From CANMXU01 sp052030545 (GTDB lineage Bacteria; Pseudomonadota; Gammaproteobacteria; Enterobacterales; Alteromonadaceae): a stretch of 64,000 bases of DNA. This document shows, one piece after another, positions 16,683 through 24,124 of the stretch (positions are counted from its first letter, which is position 1; the number at the start of each line of letters is the position of its first letter). The DNA is taken from assembly GCF_052030545.1 (NCBI RefSeq), contig NZ_JBPDIH010000003.1, positions 62,001 to 126,000 on the forward strand, given 5' to 3'. Both the position numbers and the translations under genes were made by a program. The notes under the pieces were generated by a model. The model did not search any database and was not told where the DNA came from. It saw only the letters and a list, made by a program, of their open reading frames with translations.

Positions 16683-17249
16683 CTAACTAGCCACTTGTTC
16701 GGTAATATCGTACAAGGTATACGACAAAGTCAGAGTACTTACCTCGGGCGGCAGCTCAATATCTACATAAAACTGCAAGCCCATTTCTACGTCTTCACTG
16801 GCTTTTAATGGTTGCTGAGTAAAACAAAAACATTCAATTTTTTGAAAGTAATTAGCAGCAATTCCCGGAGACACCGACGGCACGGCTTGCCCGACAATGT
16901 CATAAGTGGCTTTATTTTTAGCGTAAAACTTAACAAACTTTGTTTCACCCGGATGAACTTTCATTTCATTTATTATTGGCTCAAACTGCCAAGGAATACC
17001 TTTAGCCGTTCGAGTAATAAACTGCACAGTGACGGTACGAGAAGTATCAATACCATCAGCAGATATTTGCGCCGCTGTGGTATTGGTTTTCCCGTTCAAT
17101 CCGGTGATATCACAAAAAACATCGTATAAAGGCACTAACGCAAAGCCAAAACCAAACATAGCAAACACAATAACGACCAATTTTTTGATCACTTTTTTAT
17201 TTTCTGCCTGCGCATTGTTCATGGCTGGTTGTTCGGTGTCTTTATTCAT
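16683..17249 (-). CDS. ctaG: Cytochrome c oxidase assembly protein Cox11/CtaG
   Basis: A 188-residue single-helix membrane protein that delivers copper to the CuB site of subunit I. After the helix (about residues 22-45) the outside beta domain has the copper motif ECFCFTQQPL (Cys-Phe-Cys) and a YDVFCDITGLNG segment near the membrane with another conserved cysteine. The acidic ending region VDIELPPEV is also typical. It is in the usual position between subunits I and III, 13 bp after ctaD. This CtaG is the Cox11 family, distinct from the Bacillus protein of the same name. Confidence 0.93.
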   Translation of the reverse strand: MNKDTEQPAMNNAQAENKKVIKKLVVIVFAMFGFGFALVPLYDVFCDITGLNGKTNTTAAQISADGIDTSRTVTVQFITRTAKGIPWQFEPIINEMKVHPGETKFVKFYAKNKATYDIVGQAVPSVSPGIAANYFQKIECFCFTQQPLKASEDVEMGLQFYVDIELPPEVSTLTLSYTLYDITEQVAS

Positions 17250-17262
17250 AAAGATGCTCTAC

Positions 17263-18870
17263 CTAATCAATTTTTGGTGGTGTACTAAAGGTGTGATAAG
17301 GCGCAGGACTCGCAACCGTCCACTCTAGCCCTTCAGCACCATCCCAAGGTTTTGCTGGTGCTTTTTCACCACCACGAATACATTTGATCACCACAGCCAA
17401 GAAAATAAGCTGAGATAAACCAAAGGCAAAACCACCAATACTGACCCACTTATTAAAGTCGGCAAATTGCAACGCATAATCAGGAATACGACGTGGCATA
17501 CCTGCTAGTCCTAAGAAGTGCATTGGGAAAAACAGTAAGTTCACCGAAATTAATGAACACCAAAAATGCCAGCGACTTAAGGTTTCGCTGTACATATGCC
17601 CTGTCCATTTAGGTAACCAGTAATAACTCGCTGCATAGATAGAAAACAATGAGCCAGTAACAAGTACGTAATGAAAGTGAGCAACCACAAAGTAAGTATC
17701 ATGATATTGAAAATCTACCGGCGTCATCGCGAGCATCAAGCCAGAGAAACCGCCAATGGTAAATAAAATCACAAAAGCAATTGAAAATAACATCGGCGTT
17801 TCAAAGGTCATCGCGCCACGCCACATAGTGGCAACCCAGTTAAAGACTTTTACACCTGTTGGTACCGCTATCAACATGGTGCAGTACATAAAGAATAACT
17901 CACCAAATAACGGCATGCCGGTGGTAAACATGTGATGCGCCCAAACAATAAACGACAACAAGGCAATAGACGAAGTTGCGTAAACCATTGAGCTATAGCC
18001 AAACAGTTTTTTACGTGAAAATGCCGGAATCGTAGTTGAGACGATACCAAAGGCAGGCAAAATCATGATGTAAACTTCAGGGTGGCCAAAGAACCAAAAA
18101 ATATGTTGGAACAAGACAGGATCACCACCGCCAGCAGCGTTAAAAAAGCTGGTACCAAAATAGGTATCGGTTAATAACATAGTGACTACCCCTGCCAAGA
18201 CGGGCATCACCGCTATTAACAAGTAGGCAGTAATGAAAAATGTCCAAACAAACAATGGCATTTTCATGTAGGTCATGCCTGGTGCACGCATATTCATGAT
18301 GGTAACCACGATATTAATCGCGCCCATAATCGATGAAATACCCATAATATGCACAGCAAATACAAAAAATGCCGTACTACCATTTGAATAAGTGGTTGAT
18401 AGCGGCGCGTAGAAAGTCCAGCCAAAATTAGGCGCGCCTGACTCCATAAAGAAAGAGCCGATTAAAATAGAAAAAGCGAATGGTAATATCCAAAAGCTCC
18501 AGTTATTTAATCGAGGTAACGCCATATCTGGCGCCCCTATCATCATAGGTAACATCCAGTTTGCTAAGCCAGTAAATGCCGGCATTATCGCGCCAAATAC
18601 CATAATCAAGCCGTGGACTGTGGTTAACTGGTTAAAAAAGTCTGGTTCAACTATTTGCAAACCCGGCTGAAATAATTCAGCGCGGATCACCATAGCTAAG
18701 GCGCCACCCGTTAATAACATGATGAAAGAAAACCACAGATACAAAGTACCAATGTCTTTATGGTTGGTGGTATATAGCCAGCGTTTTAAACCGGTCATTT
18801 TATGATCATCGTGATGCTCGTCATGCGAATCATGATCATTAGTCGTATCGTTAAGAACGTCTGTTGTCAT
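17263..18870 (-). CDS. ctaD: Cytochrome c oxidase subunit I
   Basis: The 535-residue catalytic subunit that holds heme a and the heme a3-CuB centre and pumps protons. Recognisable segments include LTTVHGLIMVF with a heme a ligand, the CuB helix WFFGHPEVYIMILPAFG with its His-Pro-Glu-Val-Tyr crosslink motif, the AHHMF pair of CuB histidines, and VVAHFHYVLVTG with the remaining heme ligands. The N-terminus has a histidine- and aspartate-rich stretch (DSHDEHHDDHK). An AGGGAG precedes the ATG. It lies 12 bp after ctaC. All key residues appear present, so the oxidase should be active. Confidence 0.97.
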   Translation of the reverse strand: MTTDVLNDTTNDHDSHDEHHDDHKMTGLKRWLYTTNHKDIGTLYLWFSFIMLLTGGALAMVIRAELFQPGLQIVEPDFFNQLTTVHGLIMVFGAIMPAFTGLANWMLPMMIGAPDMALPRLNNWSFWILPFAFSILIGSFFMESGAPNFGWTFYAPLSTTYSNGSTAFFVFAVHIMGISSIMGAINIVVTIMNMRAPGMTYMKMPLFVWTFFITAYLLIAVMPVLAGVVTMLLTDTYFGTSFFNAAGGGDPVLFQHIFWFFGHPEVYIMILPAFGIVSTTIPAFSRKKLFGYSSMVYATSSIALLSFIVWAHHMFTTGMPLFGELFFMYCTMLIAVPTGVKVFNWVATMWRGAMTFETPMLFSIAFVILFTIGGFSGLMLAMTPVDFQYHDTYFVVAHFHYVLVTGSLFSIYAASYYWLPKWTGHMYSETLSRWHFWCSLISVNLLFFPMHFLGLAGMPRRIPDYALQFADFNKWVSIGGFAFGLSQLIFLAVVIKCIRGGEKAPAKPWDGAEGLEWTVASPAPYHTFSTPPKID

Positions 18871-18882
18871 TATAGTTACTCC

Positions 18883-20457
18883 CTATTTCGCACTTGCCGC
18901 ATCAACGTCGGCAGCTTGTATTAAATCACCGGTGTTATTACCCCAAGCATTACGCTCGTAAGTCACAACTGCTGCAATTTGAGTTTTAGTTAATTGACCA
19001 CCAAATGCAGCCATAGCAGGATTTTTCGCACTGCCATTAATCACCATATCAAGGTGGGCATTAATATCACCGGTAACGATTGCACTACCGATAAGTGATG
19101 GAAATGCAGGAGGAATGCCCGCGCCACTTGCTTGGTGACAAGCGCTACAGCTGGCGGTGTAAACTTGCTCGCCCATAGCCATCATTTCATCAAGGGTGTA
19201 AGTTTTTGTTAGATCTTCAACCGCCGGTGCGCTTTCCGCTACTTGTGTGGCGACATCATCAACAACATCCATTGCCGCTGATTTTATTTGTTCAACTTTG
19301 CCCGCAGGAGTTGAAGAATCATCAGCAGGAAGTCCCTTAACATCAGCAGCTTGCACCATATCTCCGGTATCGTTGCCCCAAGCATTTCGCTCGTAAGTAA
19401 CAACGGCAGCAAGTTCTTTTAAGCTAAGTTGTTTACCATAGCCTTGCATTCCAGTGCCAGCACGGCCGTTGACGACAATATCAATATGAGCTTGGATATC
19501 GCCGGTGGCAATTGCGCTGCCTTTTAGTGCAGGAAATGCTGGAGGAACACCTAAACCAGTGGGCTGATGACATGCAGCACAATGTGCCATATAAGTGGTT
19601 TCACCTAAGCTCATTAATTCATCCATAGACAAGGATGCATTTAACGATTGCTGCTCAGCTGCTAAAGCCTGTGCAGCTATGTCGCGTTGCTCAACTAGCC
19701 ATTTTTCATAATCGGCTTCAGATCGCACGTCGACAACTACCGGCATAAAGCCATGATCTTTACCACAAAGCTCTGCACATTGGCCGCGATAAATACCGGG
19801 TTCATCAACTTTGGTCCAAGCCTCATTAATAAAGCCTGGATTAGCATCTTGCTTAACCGCAAAAGCTGGCACCCACCAAGAGTGAATAACATCGTCTGAG
19901 GTAATTAAGAATCGAACTTTTTTATTAACAGGAATAACAAGAGGTTTATCAACTTCAAGTAAGTAGTGCTCGCCCTTTTCAGCGTTATCACTTACTTGAT
20001 TTTCGTATTGCTCTCTAGGGGTTGAAAGCACTGAATAGAATTCTATATCTTGGTCAAAGTACTTATAGTGCCATTTCCACTGCGAGCCAGTAATTTGAAT
20101 AGTAACATCTGAATCGTCATTATTTTCCATCTCAATTAATGTACTCGTGGCAGGCACTGCCATGGCAATTAAGATGACAATCGGAATTGCGGTCCAGAGG
20201 ATCTCGACCTTAGTACTTTCATGAAAAGTGGCTGGTTTTACCCCTTTAGATTTTCGATGAAAAATCATCGACCAAAACATTGCGCCAAATACAACAAGAC
20301 CAATAGCAGTACAAATGTACATCACCATCATATGCAGGTCATAAACCTCCCTGCTAATATCTGTTGCGCCCTTTGTTAAATTTAACTGCATGTCGGCCCA
20401 AGCTGAACTAGAAAATAACATTCCTAGTAGCAACCAAACCTGGTTACATCTCTTCAC
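18883..20457 (-). CDS. ctaC: Cytochrome c oxidase subunit II with two fused cytochrome c domains
   Basis: A 524-residue subunit II, much longer than the usual 250-300. Residues 1-21 are a signal peptide and two helices follow (about 41-65 and 87-108). The cupredoxin domain carries the CuA ligands His192, Cys227, Cys231, His235 and Met238. Two class I cytochrome c domains follow: Cys293-Ala-Ala-Cys296-His297 and Cys437-Ser-Ala-Cys440-His441. The two domains (about 278-375 and 421-518) are very similar, which points to an internal duplication, and a linker rich in Ala, Val and Ser joins them. Such a caa3-type subunit takes electrons through its own hemes. The start is GTG at 20457 with AAGGAG seven bases upstream. 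Confidence 0.95.
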   Translation of the reverse strand: MKRCNQVWLLLGMLFSSSAWADMQLNLTKGATDISREVYDLHMMVMYICTAIGLVVFGAMFWSMIFHRKSKGVKPATFHESTKVEILWTAIPIVILIAMAVPATSTLIEMENNDDSDVTIQITGSQWKWHYKYFDQDIEFYSVLSTPREQYENQVSDNAEKGEHYLLEVDKPLVIPVNKKVRFLITSDDVIHSWWVPAFAVKQDANPGFINEAWTKVDEPGIYRGQCAELCGKDHGFMPVVVDVRSEADYEKWLVEQRDIAAQALAAEQQSLNASLSMDELMSLGETTYMAHCAACHQPTGLGVPPAFPALKGSAIATGDIQAHIDIVVNGRAGTGMQGYGKQLSLKELAAVVTYERNAWGNDTGDMVQAADVKGLPADDSSTPAGKVEQIKSAAMDVVDDVATQVAESAPAVEDLTKTYTLDEMMAMGEQVYTASCSACHQASGAGIPPAFPSLIGSAIVTGDINAHLDMVINGSAKNPAMAAFGGQLTKTQIAAVVTYERNAWGNNTGDLIQAADVDAASAK

Positions 20458-20750
20458 TCAACATCTCCTTCTGCTTGTAAAAGCAAAACAGAACGTTTTG
20501 AAGCAAACAACTTAATTACTTATATTGGTTCTGTTTGGTTTTCTTATTATTATTTCCAACGTAAGGTAGAAACCACGCATTTACACCACGCTTTCTTCTA
20601 TTTTCTTATTATCATTTTGTCTATTTGCTGTACTAGAATTACTTAAATTTTATTCAAGGTCTAGTTTTTTTATGACATAGATCAACAAAAAAACCTGTGA
20701 TATCAATAGAGTATCTACTCTAGGAACGAATAAAAACGGACATATATATT

Positions 20751-20766
20751 CGTGATAAAAATCACA
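20751..20766. promoter_or_regulatory. CRP/FNR-family-like operator upstream of ctaC
   Basis: CGTGATAAAAATCACA matches the CRP consensus TGTGA-N6-TCACA with a single change in the outer base. The inner TGAT-N4-ATCA also resembles an FNR site. It is about 295 bp before the ctaC start. Regulation of the oxidase by CRP or FNR is inference. Confidence 0.4.
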
Positions 20767-20844
20767 AAAAATTTGCTTCAGGCGAAGAGGGCTCTAGTGT
20801 TGAGCTGATTAAATAAACAACAATTTATTGAAAATAACGAGAGT

Positions 20845-20892
20845 ATTGGCGGAGACAAAAACAAAAAATACGACATAAATTATGTCGTATTT
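20845..20892 (-). terminator. Likely terminator of lexA
   Basis: Perfect 13-bp arms AAATACGACATAA and TTATGTCGTATTT are separated by one base (20866-20892). On the minus strand they are followed by TTTTTGTTTTTG. The stem is AT-rich and has almost no loop, so a role as an operator is also possible. It lies about 80 bp beyond the lexA stop. Confidence 0.5.
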
Positions 20893-20974
20893 AAGACTCT
20901 GTTTTTCTAGGCTTATCATTTAAGTTGAGGAAAAATATCTTAGTTAAAGCTGAAATAATAAAATTTAGATATGT

Positions 20975-21598
20975 TTACATCCAATCGGCAGAGCGAATAA
21001 CCCCAACGGCGATCCCTTCAACATTGAAACTTTGGCTCGCTAGATCAACAACAATTGGAGAGAAATCTTCATTTTCGGCGTGTAAATAAACAACATTACC
21101 TTCACGCTTGAATCGCTTCACGGTAACGTCATCTTCAACTCTTGCCACAATAACTTGCCCGTTTTGCACATCACTGGTTTGATGAACCGCTAACAGGTCA
21201 CCATCCAAAATACCGATATCCTTCATACTTTCACCATTTACCCGAAGTAAATAGTCTGCTGAAGGACGAAATAAGTTACCATCAATTTTATAATTTTCTT
21301 CAACATGCTCTTGCGCCAATATTGGTTCACCAGCAGCGACTCTGCCGATAAGTGGCAACCCCTCTTCTTCAATGAATTCTTCAGCTAGGCGAATCCCACG
21401 TGACGTGCCAGGCAACATTTCAATATAACCTTTTTTGGCTAACGCTTTTAAGTGTTCTTCCGCAGCATTAGCTGACTTAAAACCAAAAAAATCAGCTATT
21501 TCTGCACGAGTTGGCGGCATACCTGTAGCTGATATTTTTTCTTTTATTAGATCAAAAATCTGCTGTTGACGGGGGGTTAATGGTTTAAGCTCAGTCAT
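20975..21598 (-). CDS. lexA: SOS response repressor LexA
   Basis: A 207-residue repressor that cleaves itself when RecA is activated by DNA damage. The N-terminal winged helix contains TRAEIADFFGFKSANAAEEH. The self-cleavage site is Ala89-Gly90 in GRVAAGEP, and the catalytic pair is Ser124 in GESMKDIG and Lys161 in VTVKRF. Length is close to E. coli LexA (202). Two SOS boxes lie just upstream, so autoregulation is clear. Unlike E. coli, dinF is not downstream; the next gene is the cytochrome oxidase operon after a terminator-like repeat. On the other side it is divergent from the PEP-CTERM-associated acyltransferase. Confidence 0.97.
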   Translation of the reverse strand: MTELKPLTPRQQQIFDLIKEKISATGMPPTRAEIADFFGFKSANAAEEHLKALAKKGYIEMLPGTSRGIRLAEEFIEEEGLPLIGRVAAGEPILAQEHVEENYKIDGNLFRPSADYLLRVNGESMKDIGILDGDLLAVHQTSDVQNGQVIVARVEDDVTVKRFKREGNVVYLHAENEDFSPIVVDLASQSFNVEGIAVGVIRSADWM

Positions 21599-21607
21599 TA
21601 TATTTGC

Positions 21608-21644
21608 CTGTAAATATGAACAGTATACCTGTTATTGTATACAG
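21608..21644. promoter_or_regulatory. Two tandem LexA (SOS) boxes
   Basis: CTGTAAATATGAACAG (21608-21623) and CTGTTATTGTATACAG (21629-21644) both match CTGT-N8-ACAG exactly. They are 21 bp apart, two helical turns, and lie 10-46 bp upstream of the lexA start. This is the same layout as the double operator of E. coli lexA and supports autoregulation. Confidence 0.93.
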
Positions 21645-21669
21645 CCTTTTAATAAAGGCAAGCTTAACA

Positions 21670-21694
21670 TTGTGTAAAACGAAATTTTACACAA
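21670..21694. promoter_or_regulatory. Perfect 10-bp inverted repeat upstream of lexA
   Basis: TTGTGTAAAA and TTTTACACAA flank five bases. There is no T-tract, so it looks like an operator rather than a terminator. It resembles a TyrR box but the spacer is one base too long. The binding protein is unknown. Confidence 0.4.
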
Positions 21695-21961
21695 CTATTG
21701 GCGCTGTTTTTAACTAATACACCTTTTATAAATGAAAGACATGACTTTTATTTTGTAACGACACCAAACTAACTAACCTCTTTAGTTTCAAACAGTAAGC
21801 TATAGAGAGCTTTCGTATTTTTTCTCATTAGTAACATCAAAAAAGTATTTAAATATAAAGGAAAATATTGAGTTACTAGTATATTATTAGTAAGAGATGA
21901 CCTAAAGTTACATATTCGTACATATTGGCTGTTATTTTTACCAATTGATATTGAGGGAAAC

Positions 21962-22762
21962 ATGAGTTCTTATTCTATTGCTGAAAACTTCAATCAGTAT
22001 TTCAAAATAAAATTTGCAAGCACCAAGGAACTCCAGCAAGAAGCATATAAAATTCGTTATGGTGTATATAGTGAAGAGCTTGGCTGGGAAGAACCAAACC
22101 CATTGCATATGGAATCTGATGAATGTGATAAATATGCCTATCACTGTTTATTAGAACACCGAAGAACTGGGGTATTTGCAGGGTGTATTAGATTAGTTAT
22201 CCCACCAGCTGAAGATCCCGAAAAAAAGTTGCCTTTTGAAGAGCATTGTTTAAGTAGTGCAAAAACAGAAGTATTAGACACAACAACTTTACCACGTGGT
22301 GGCTTCGGTGAAATTTCACGATTAGCCGTACTTGCTTCGTTTAGGCGTCGTGAAAAGGAAAAGCAAGTTCCTTTCGTATTAAACGACGTTAATATGGACA
22401 ACATGTATAGTCCCGAGGAAAGACGTAACTTCCCTAATATTGCGATGGGTCTATATTTAAGTGGCTTAGCTATGGCTACAATTTTTAATCATGTCGGTCT
22501 TGTTGTAATGATGGAGCCGAGATTAAATCGACGTCTAATTCGTTTTGGCTTGCCCTTTGAGCAAATTGGTGACGAAATGAATTATCACGGCCAGCGCGCG
22601 ATGTTTTTTCTCGCTCGAGAGAAATTCGACACTGAACTAAATGATGAAATAAAGAAGCTTTATGCGATTTTATATGATGACCTCGCTTCTCAAATTTCAT
22701 TAAGAAAATTTTCAAATAATGCAGAATTCAACTTGCCAGATATTAAGTTAATTACACCTTAG
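21962..22762 (+). CDS. PEP-CTERM/exosortase-associated LuxI-like acyltransferase
   Basis: A 266-residue protein of the GNAT-fold family that is associated with exosortase systems and related to LuxI-type autoinducer synthases. The N-terminal part IRYGVYSEELGWEEPN and the acidic DECDKYAYHCL match the substrate-side motifs of that group. GEISRLAV in the middle is the LuxI-like E-x-S-R signature at the acyl-donor pocket. It probably moves an acyl chain from acyl-ACP or acyl-CoA onto an amine; the product is not known. ATG follows GAGGG. The ThiF-like gene starts 81 bp after its stop, and the pair probably forms one transcript. Confidence 0.8.
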   Translation: MSSYSIAENFNQYFKIKFASTKELQQEAYKIRYGVYSEELGWEEPNPLHMESDECDKYAYHCLLEHRRTGVFAGCIRLVIPPAEDPEKKLPFEEHCLSSAKTEVLDTTTLPRGGFGEISRLAVLASFRRREKEKQVPFVLNDVNMDNMYSPEERRNFPNIAMGLYLSGLAMATIFNHVGLVVMMEPRLNRRLIRFGLPFEQIGDEMNYHGQRAMFFLAREKFDTELNDEIKKLYAILYDDLASQISLRKFSNNAEFNLPDIKLITP

Positions 22763-22843
22763 TCGCATGTTTTGGCAATATCTATTTTTTAAATAACAAC
22801 GATAAAATAGTTTACTCTTAAGCTATTTTTCTAAAGGATTGCT

Positions 22844-23734
22844 ATGTTTAACTACGAAGAAGCTTTCTCTCGTAATATCGGTTGGGTAACGAGAGACGAG
22901 CAACAAATACTGCGTAATACCCGTGTTGCAATTGGTGGGCTTGGAGGCGTAGGCGGCGATCATGCGATTGTTCTATCACGCCTTGGTATCGGGAAATTTA
23001 ATATTTCCGATCTTGATGATTATGATGTAGCAAACTTCAACCGCCAAGCGGGTGCTAATATGAATACACTTGGTCGCCCTAAAGCGGAAGTCATGGAAGA
23101 AACCATTCGAGGTATCAACCCGGAAGCTGATATTAAGAACTTTGATCAAGGCATTACCGATGAAAACTTAGAAGAGTTTTTAACAGACGTTGATATTTAT
23201 GTTGATAGTTTAGACATTTTTGCGTTAGAAATGCGCCGTAAAGTTTTTCGACGTTGTTACGAAAAAGGCATTCCAACAATTACTGCCGCGCCAATGGGAA
23301 TGGGAACTGCATTTCTAGTATTCATGCCCGGCAAGATGACATTTGACGAATATTTTGCCATTGTAGATACGCCAGCAAACGCATCAGAAGAAGAAAAAGC
23401 GAACATTTTTAATGACAATATTATTCGTTTTGTTGTTGGTGTCTCACCTTCCATTCAGCAACGTCACTATATTGTTGATAGCACCTCAATAAACTTCTTT
23501 AAAAAGAAAGTACCTTCAACCTGTATGGGCATTTCGTTAGCCGCAGGTACCTTATGTACCAATGTACTTAAGCTTATTTTAAAGCGTGGTGATGTGATTT
23601 ATGCACCACATGGGCTGCATTTTGATGCTTATCGAAACAAGTTAATTAAGACTTGGCGCCCTTGGGGTAATAAAAACCCTGTTCAACTGTATATGTTTTG
23701 GCGATTCAAACAAATCATTAAAGACAATACTTAA
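22844..23734 (+). CDS. ThiF/MoeB/E1-like adenylyltransferase
   Basis: A 296-residue E1-like enzyme. The nucleotide loop IGGLGGVGGDHAIVLSRLG, the acidic SDLDDYDVANFNRQAG with its arginine finger, and KAEVMEETIRGINP are all conserved ThiF-family elements, so it should bind ATP and adenylate a C-terminal carboxylate. Cys in VPSTCMGISLAAG is a possible catalytic cysteine. No Cys-x2-Cys zinc pairs were seen, unlike MoeB and ThiF. No small ubiquitin-like or sulfur-carrier protein is encoded nearby, so the target is unknown. It follows the LuxI-like acyltransferase, which suggests they act in one pathway. A good terminator follows. Confidence 0.8.
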   Translation: MFNYEEAFSRNIGWVTRDEQQILRNTRVAIGGLGGVGGDHAIVLSRLGIGKFNISDLDDYDVANFNRQAGANMNTLGRPKAEVMEETIRGINPEADIKNFDQGITDENLEEFLTDVDIYVDSLDIFALEMRRKVFRRCYEKGIPTITAAPMGMGTAFLVFMPGKMTFDEYFAIVDTPANASEEEKANIFNDNIIRFVVGVSPSIQQRHYIVDSTSINFFKKKVPSTCMGISLAAGTLCTNVLKLILKRGDVIYAPHGLHFDAYRNKLIKTWRPWGNKNPVQLYMFWRFKQIIKDNT

Positions 23735-23764
23735 GCCATTTCAATCAACATCTATTAAAACTTC

Positions 23765-23791
23765 AAAGCTCTGTCAATGCAGAGCTTTTTT
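23765..23791 (+). terminator. Rho-independent terminator after the ThiF-like gene
   Basis: AAAGCTCTG and CAGAGCTTT form a stem around the loop TCAATG, followed by a run of T. It lies about 30 bp after the stop at 23734. Confidence 0.9.
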
Positions 23792-23810
23792 ACATCCAAG
23801 ATTAAAGCCT

Positions 23811-24074
23811 TGCAGCTTTTAACTTTCTACTTTTAGCTTCCTACTTGTAGCTTTCGCTTCCACTTGTAGCTTTTAACTTCCCACTTGCAGCTTTTAACTT
23901 CCCACTTGCAGCTTCGGCTTCCCACTTGCAGCTTCGGCTTCCCACTTGCAGCTTCGGCTTCCCACTTGCAGCTTCGGCTTCCCACTTGTAGCTTTCAACT
24001 TACCATTTATCTCTTGTAGCTCATCTCTTCCAACTTTTAGCTTTTAGCTTTTAGCTTCTAACTTGCAGCTTTTT
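23811..24074. repeat. AGCTT-type repeat array D with four exact 20-bp units
   Basis: This is the largest array of the family, about 260 bp. The unit CCCACTTGCAGCTTCGGCTT occurs four times without change at 23901-23980. On both sides it decays into 20-21-bp variants such as CCCACTTGCAGCTTTTAACTT and then to TTTTAGC heptamers. It lies between two terminators in the junction of the convergent ThiF-like and PEP-CTERM genes. Confidence 0.9.
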
Positions 24075-24080
24075 AAGGCA

Positions 24081-24110
24081 TAAAAAAACCGCCAATCGGC
24101 GGTTCTTTAA
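24081..24110 (-). terminator. Rho-independent terminator of the PEP-CTERM gene
   Basis: AACCGCC and GGCGGTT form a GC-rich stem around a short AATC loop, and on the minus strand seven T follow. It sits right after the stop of the PEP-CTERM gene. The T side toward the plus strand is weaker, so the minus direction is preferred. Confidence 0.9.
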
Positions 24111-24124
24111 ATGAGAGTTAAGTA

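Larger units (their letters stand above)
20458..20974. other. Upstream region of the oxidase cluster, downstream of lexA
   Basis: A 517-bp noncoding stretch between lexA and ctaC, both read on the minus strand. It holds a likely lexA terminator at 20866-20892, a CRP-like palindrome at 20751-20766, and AT-rich sequence that should include the oxidase promoter. No credible gene was found. Confidence 0.6.
21599..21961. other. Divergent promoter region between lexA and the acyltransferase gene
   Basis: A 363-bp noncoding stretch with two SOS boxes near lexA, a perfect 10-bp inverted repeat at 21670-21694, and an inverted TTACTA/TAGTAA pair near 21874-21894 closer to the acyltransferase gene. GAGGG lies just upstream of the ATG at 21962. 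No gene was found in it. Confidence 0.6.

Noticed and set aside
21670..21694. TyrR box
   Set aside because: The half-sites TGTAAA and TTTACA are separated by seven bases, while TyrR boxes need six.
21938..22144. Minus-strand open frame across the start of the LuxI-like acyltransferase gene
   Set aside because: It overlaps a conserved gene in the opposite strand and its hydrophobic look comes from AT-rich codons; no support as a gene.
23811..24074. Possible CRISPR array
   Set aside because: Units are directly adjacent without unique spacers and are degenerate; no cas genes are near. It is a tandem repeat array.
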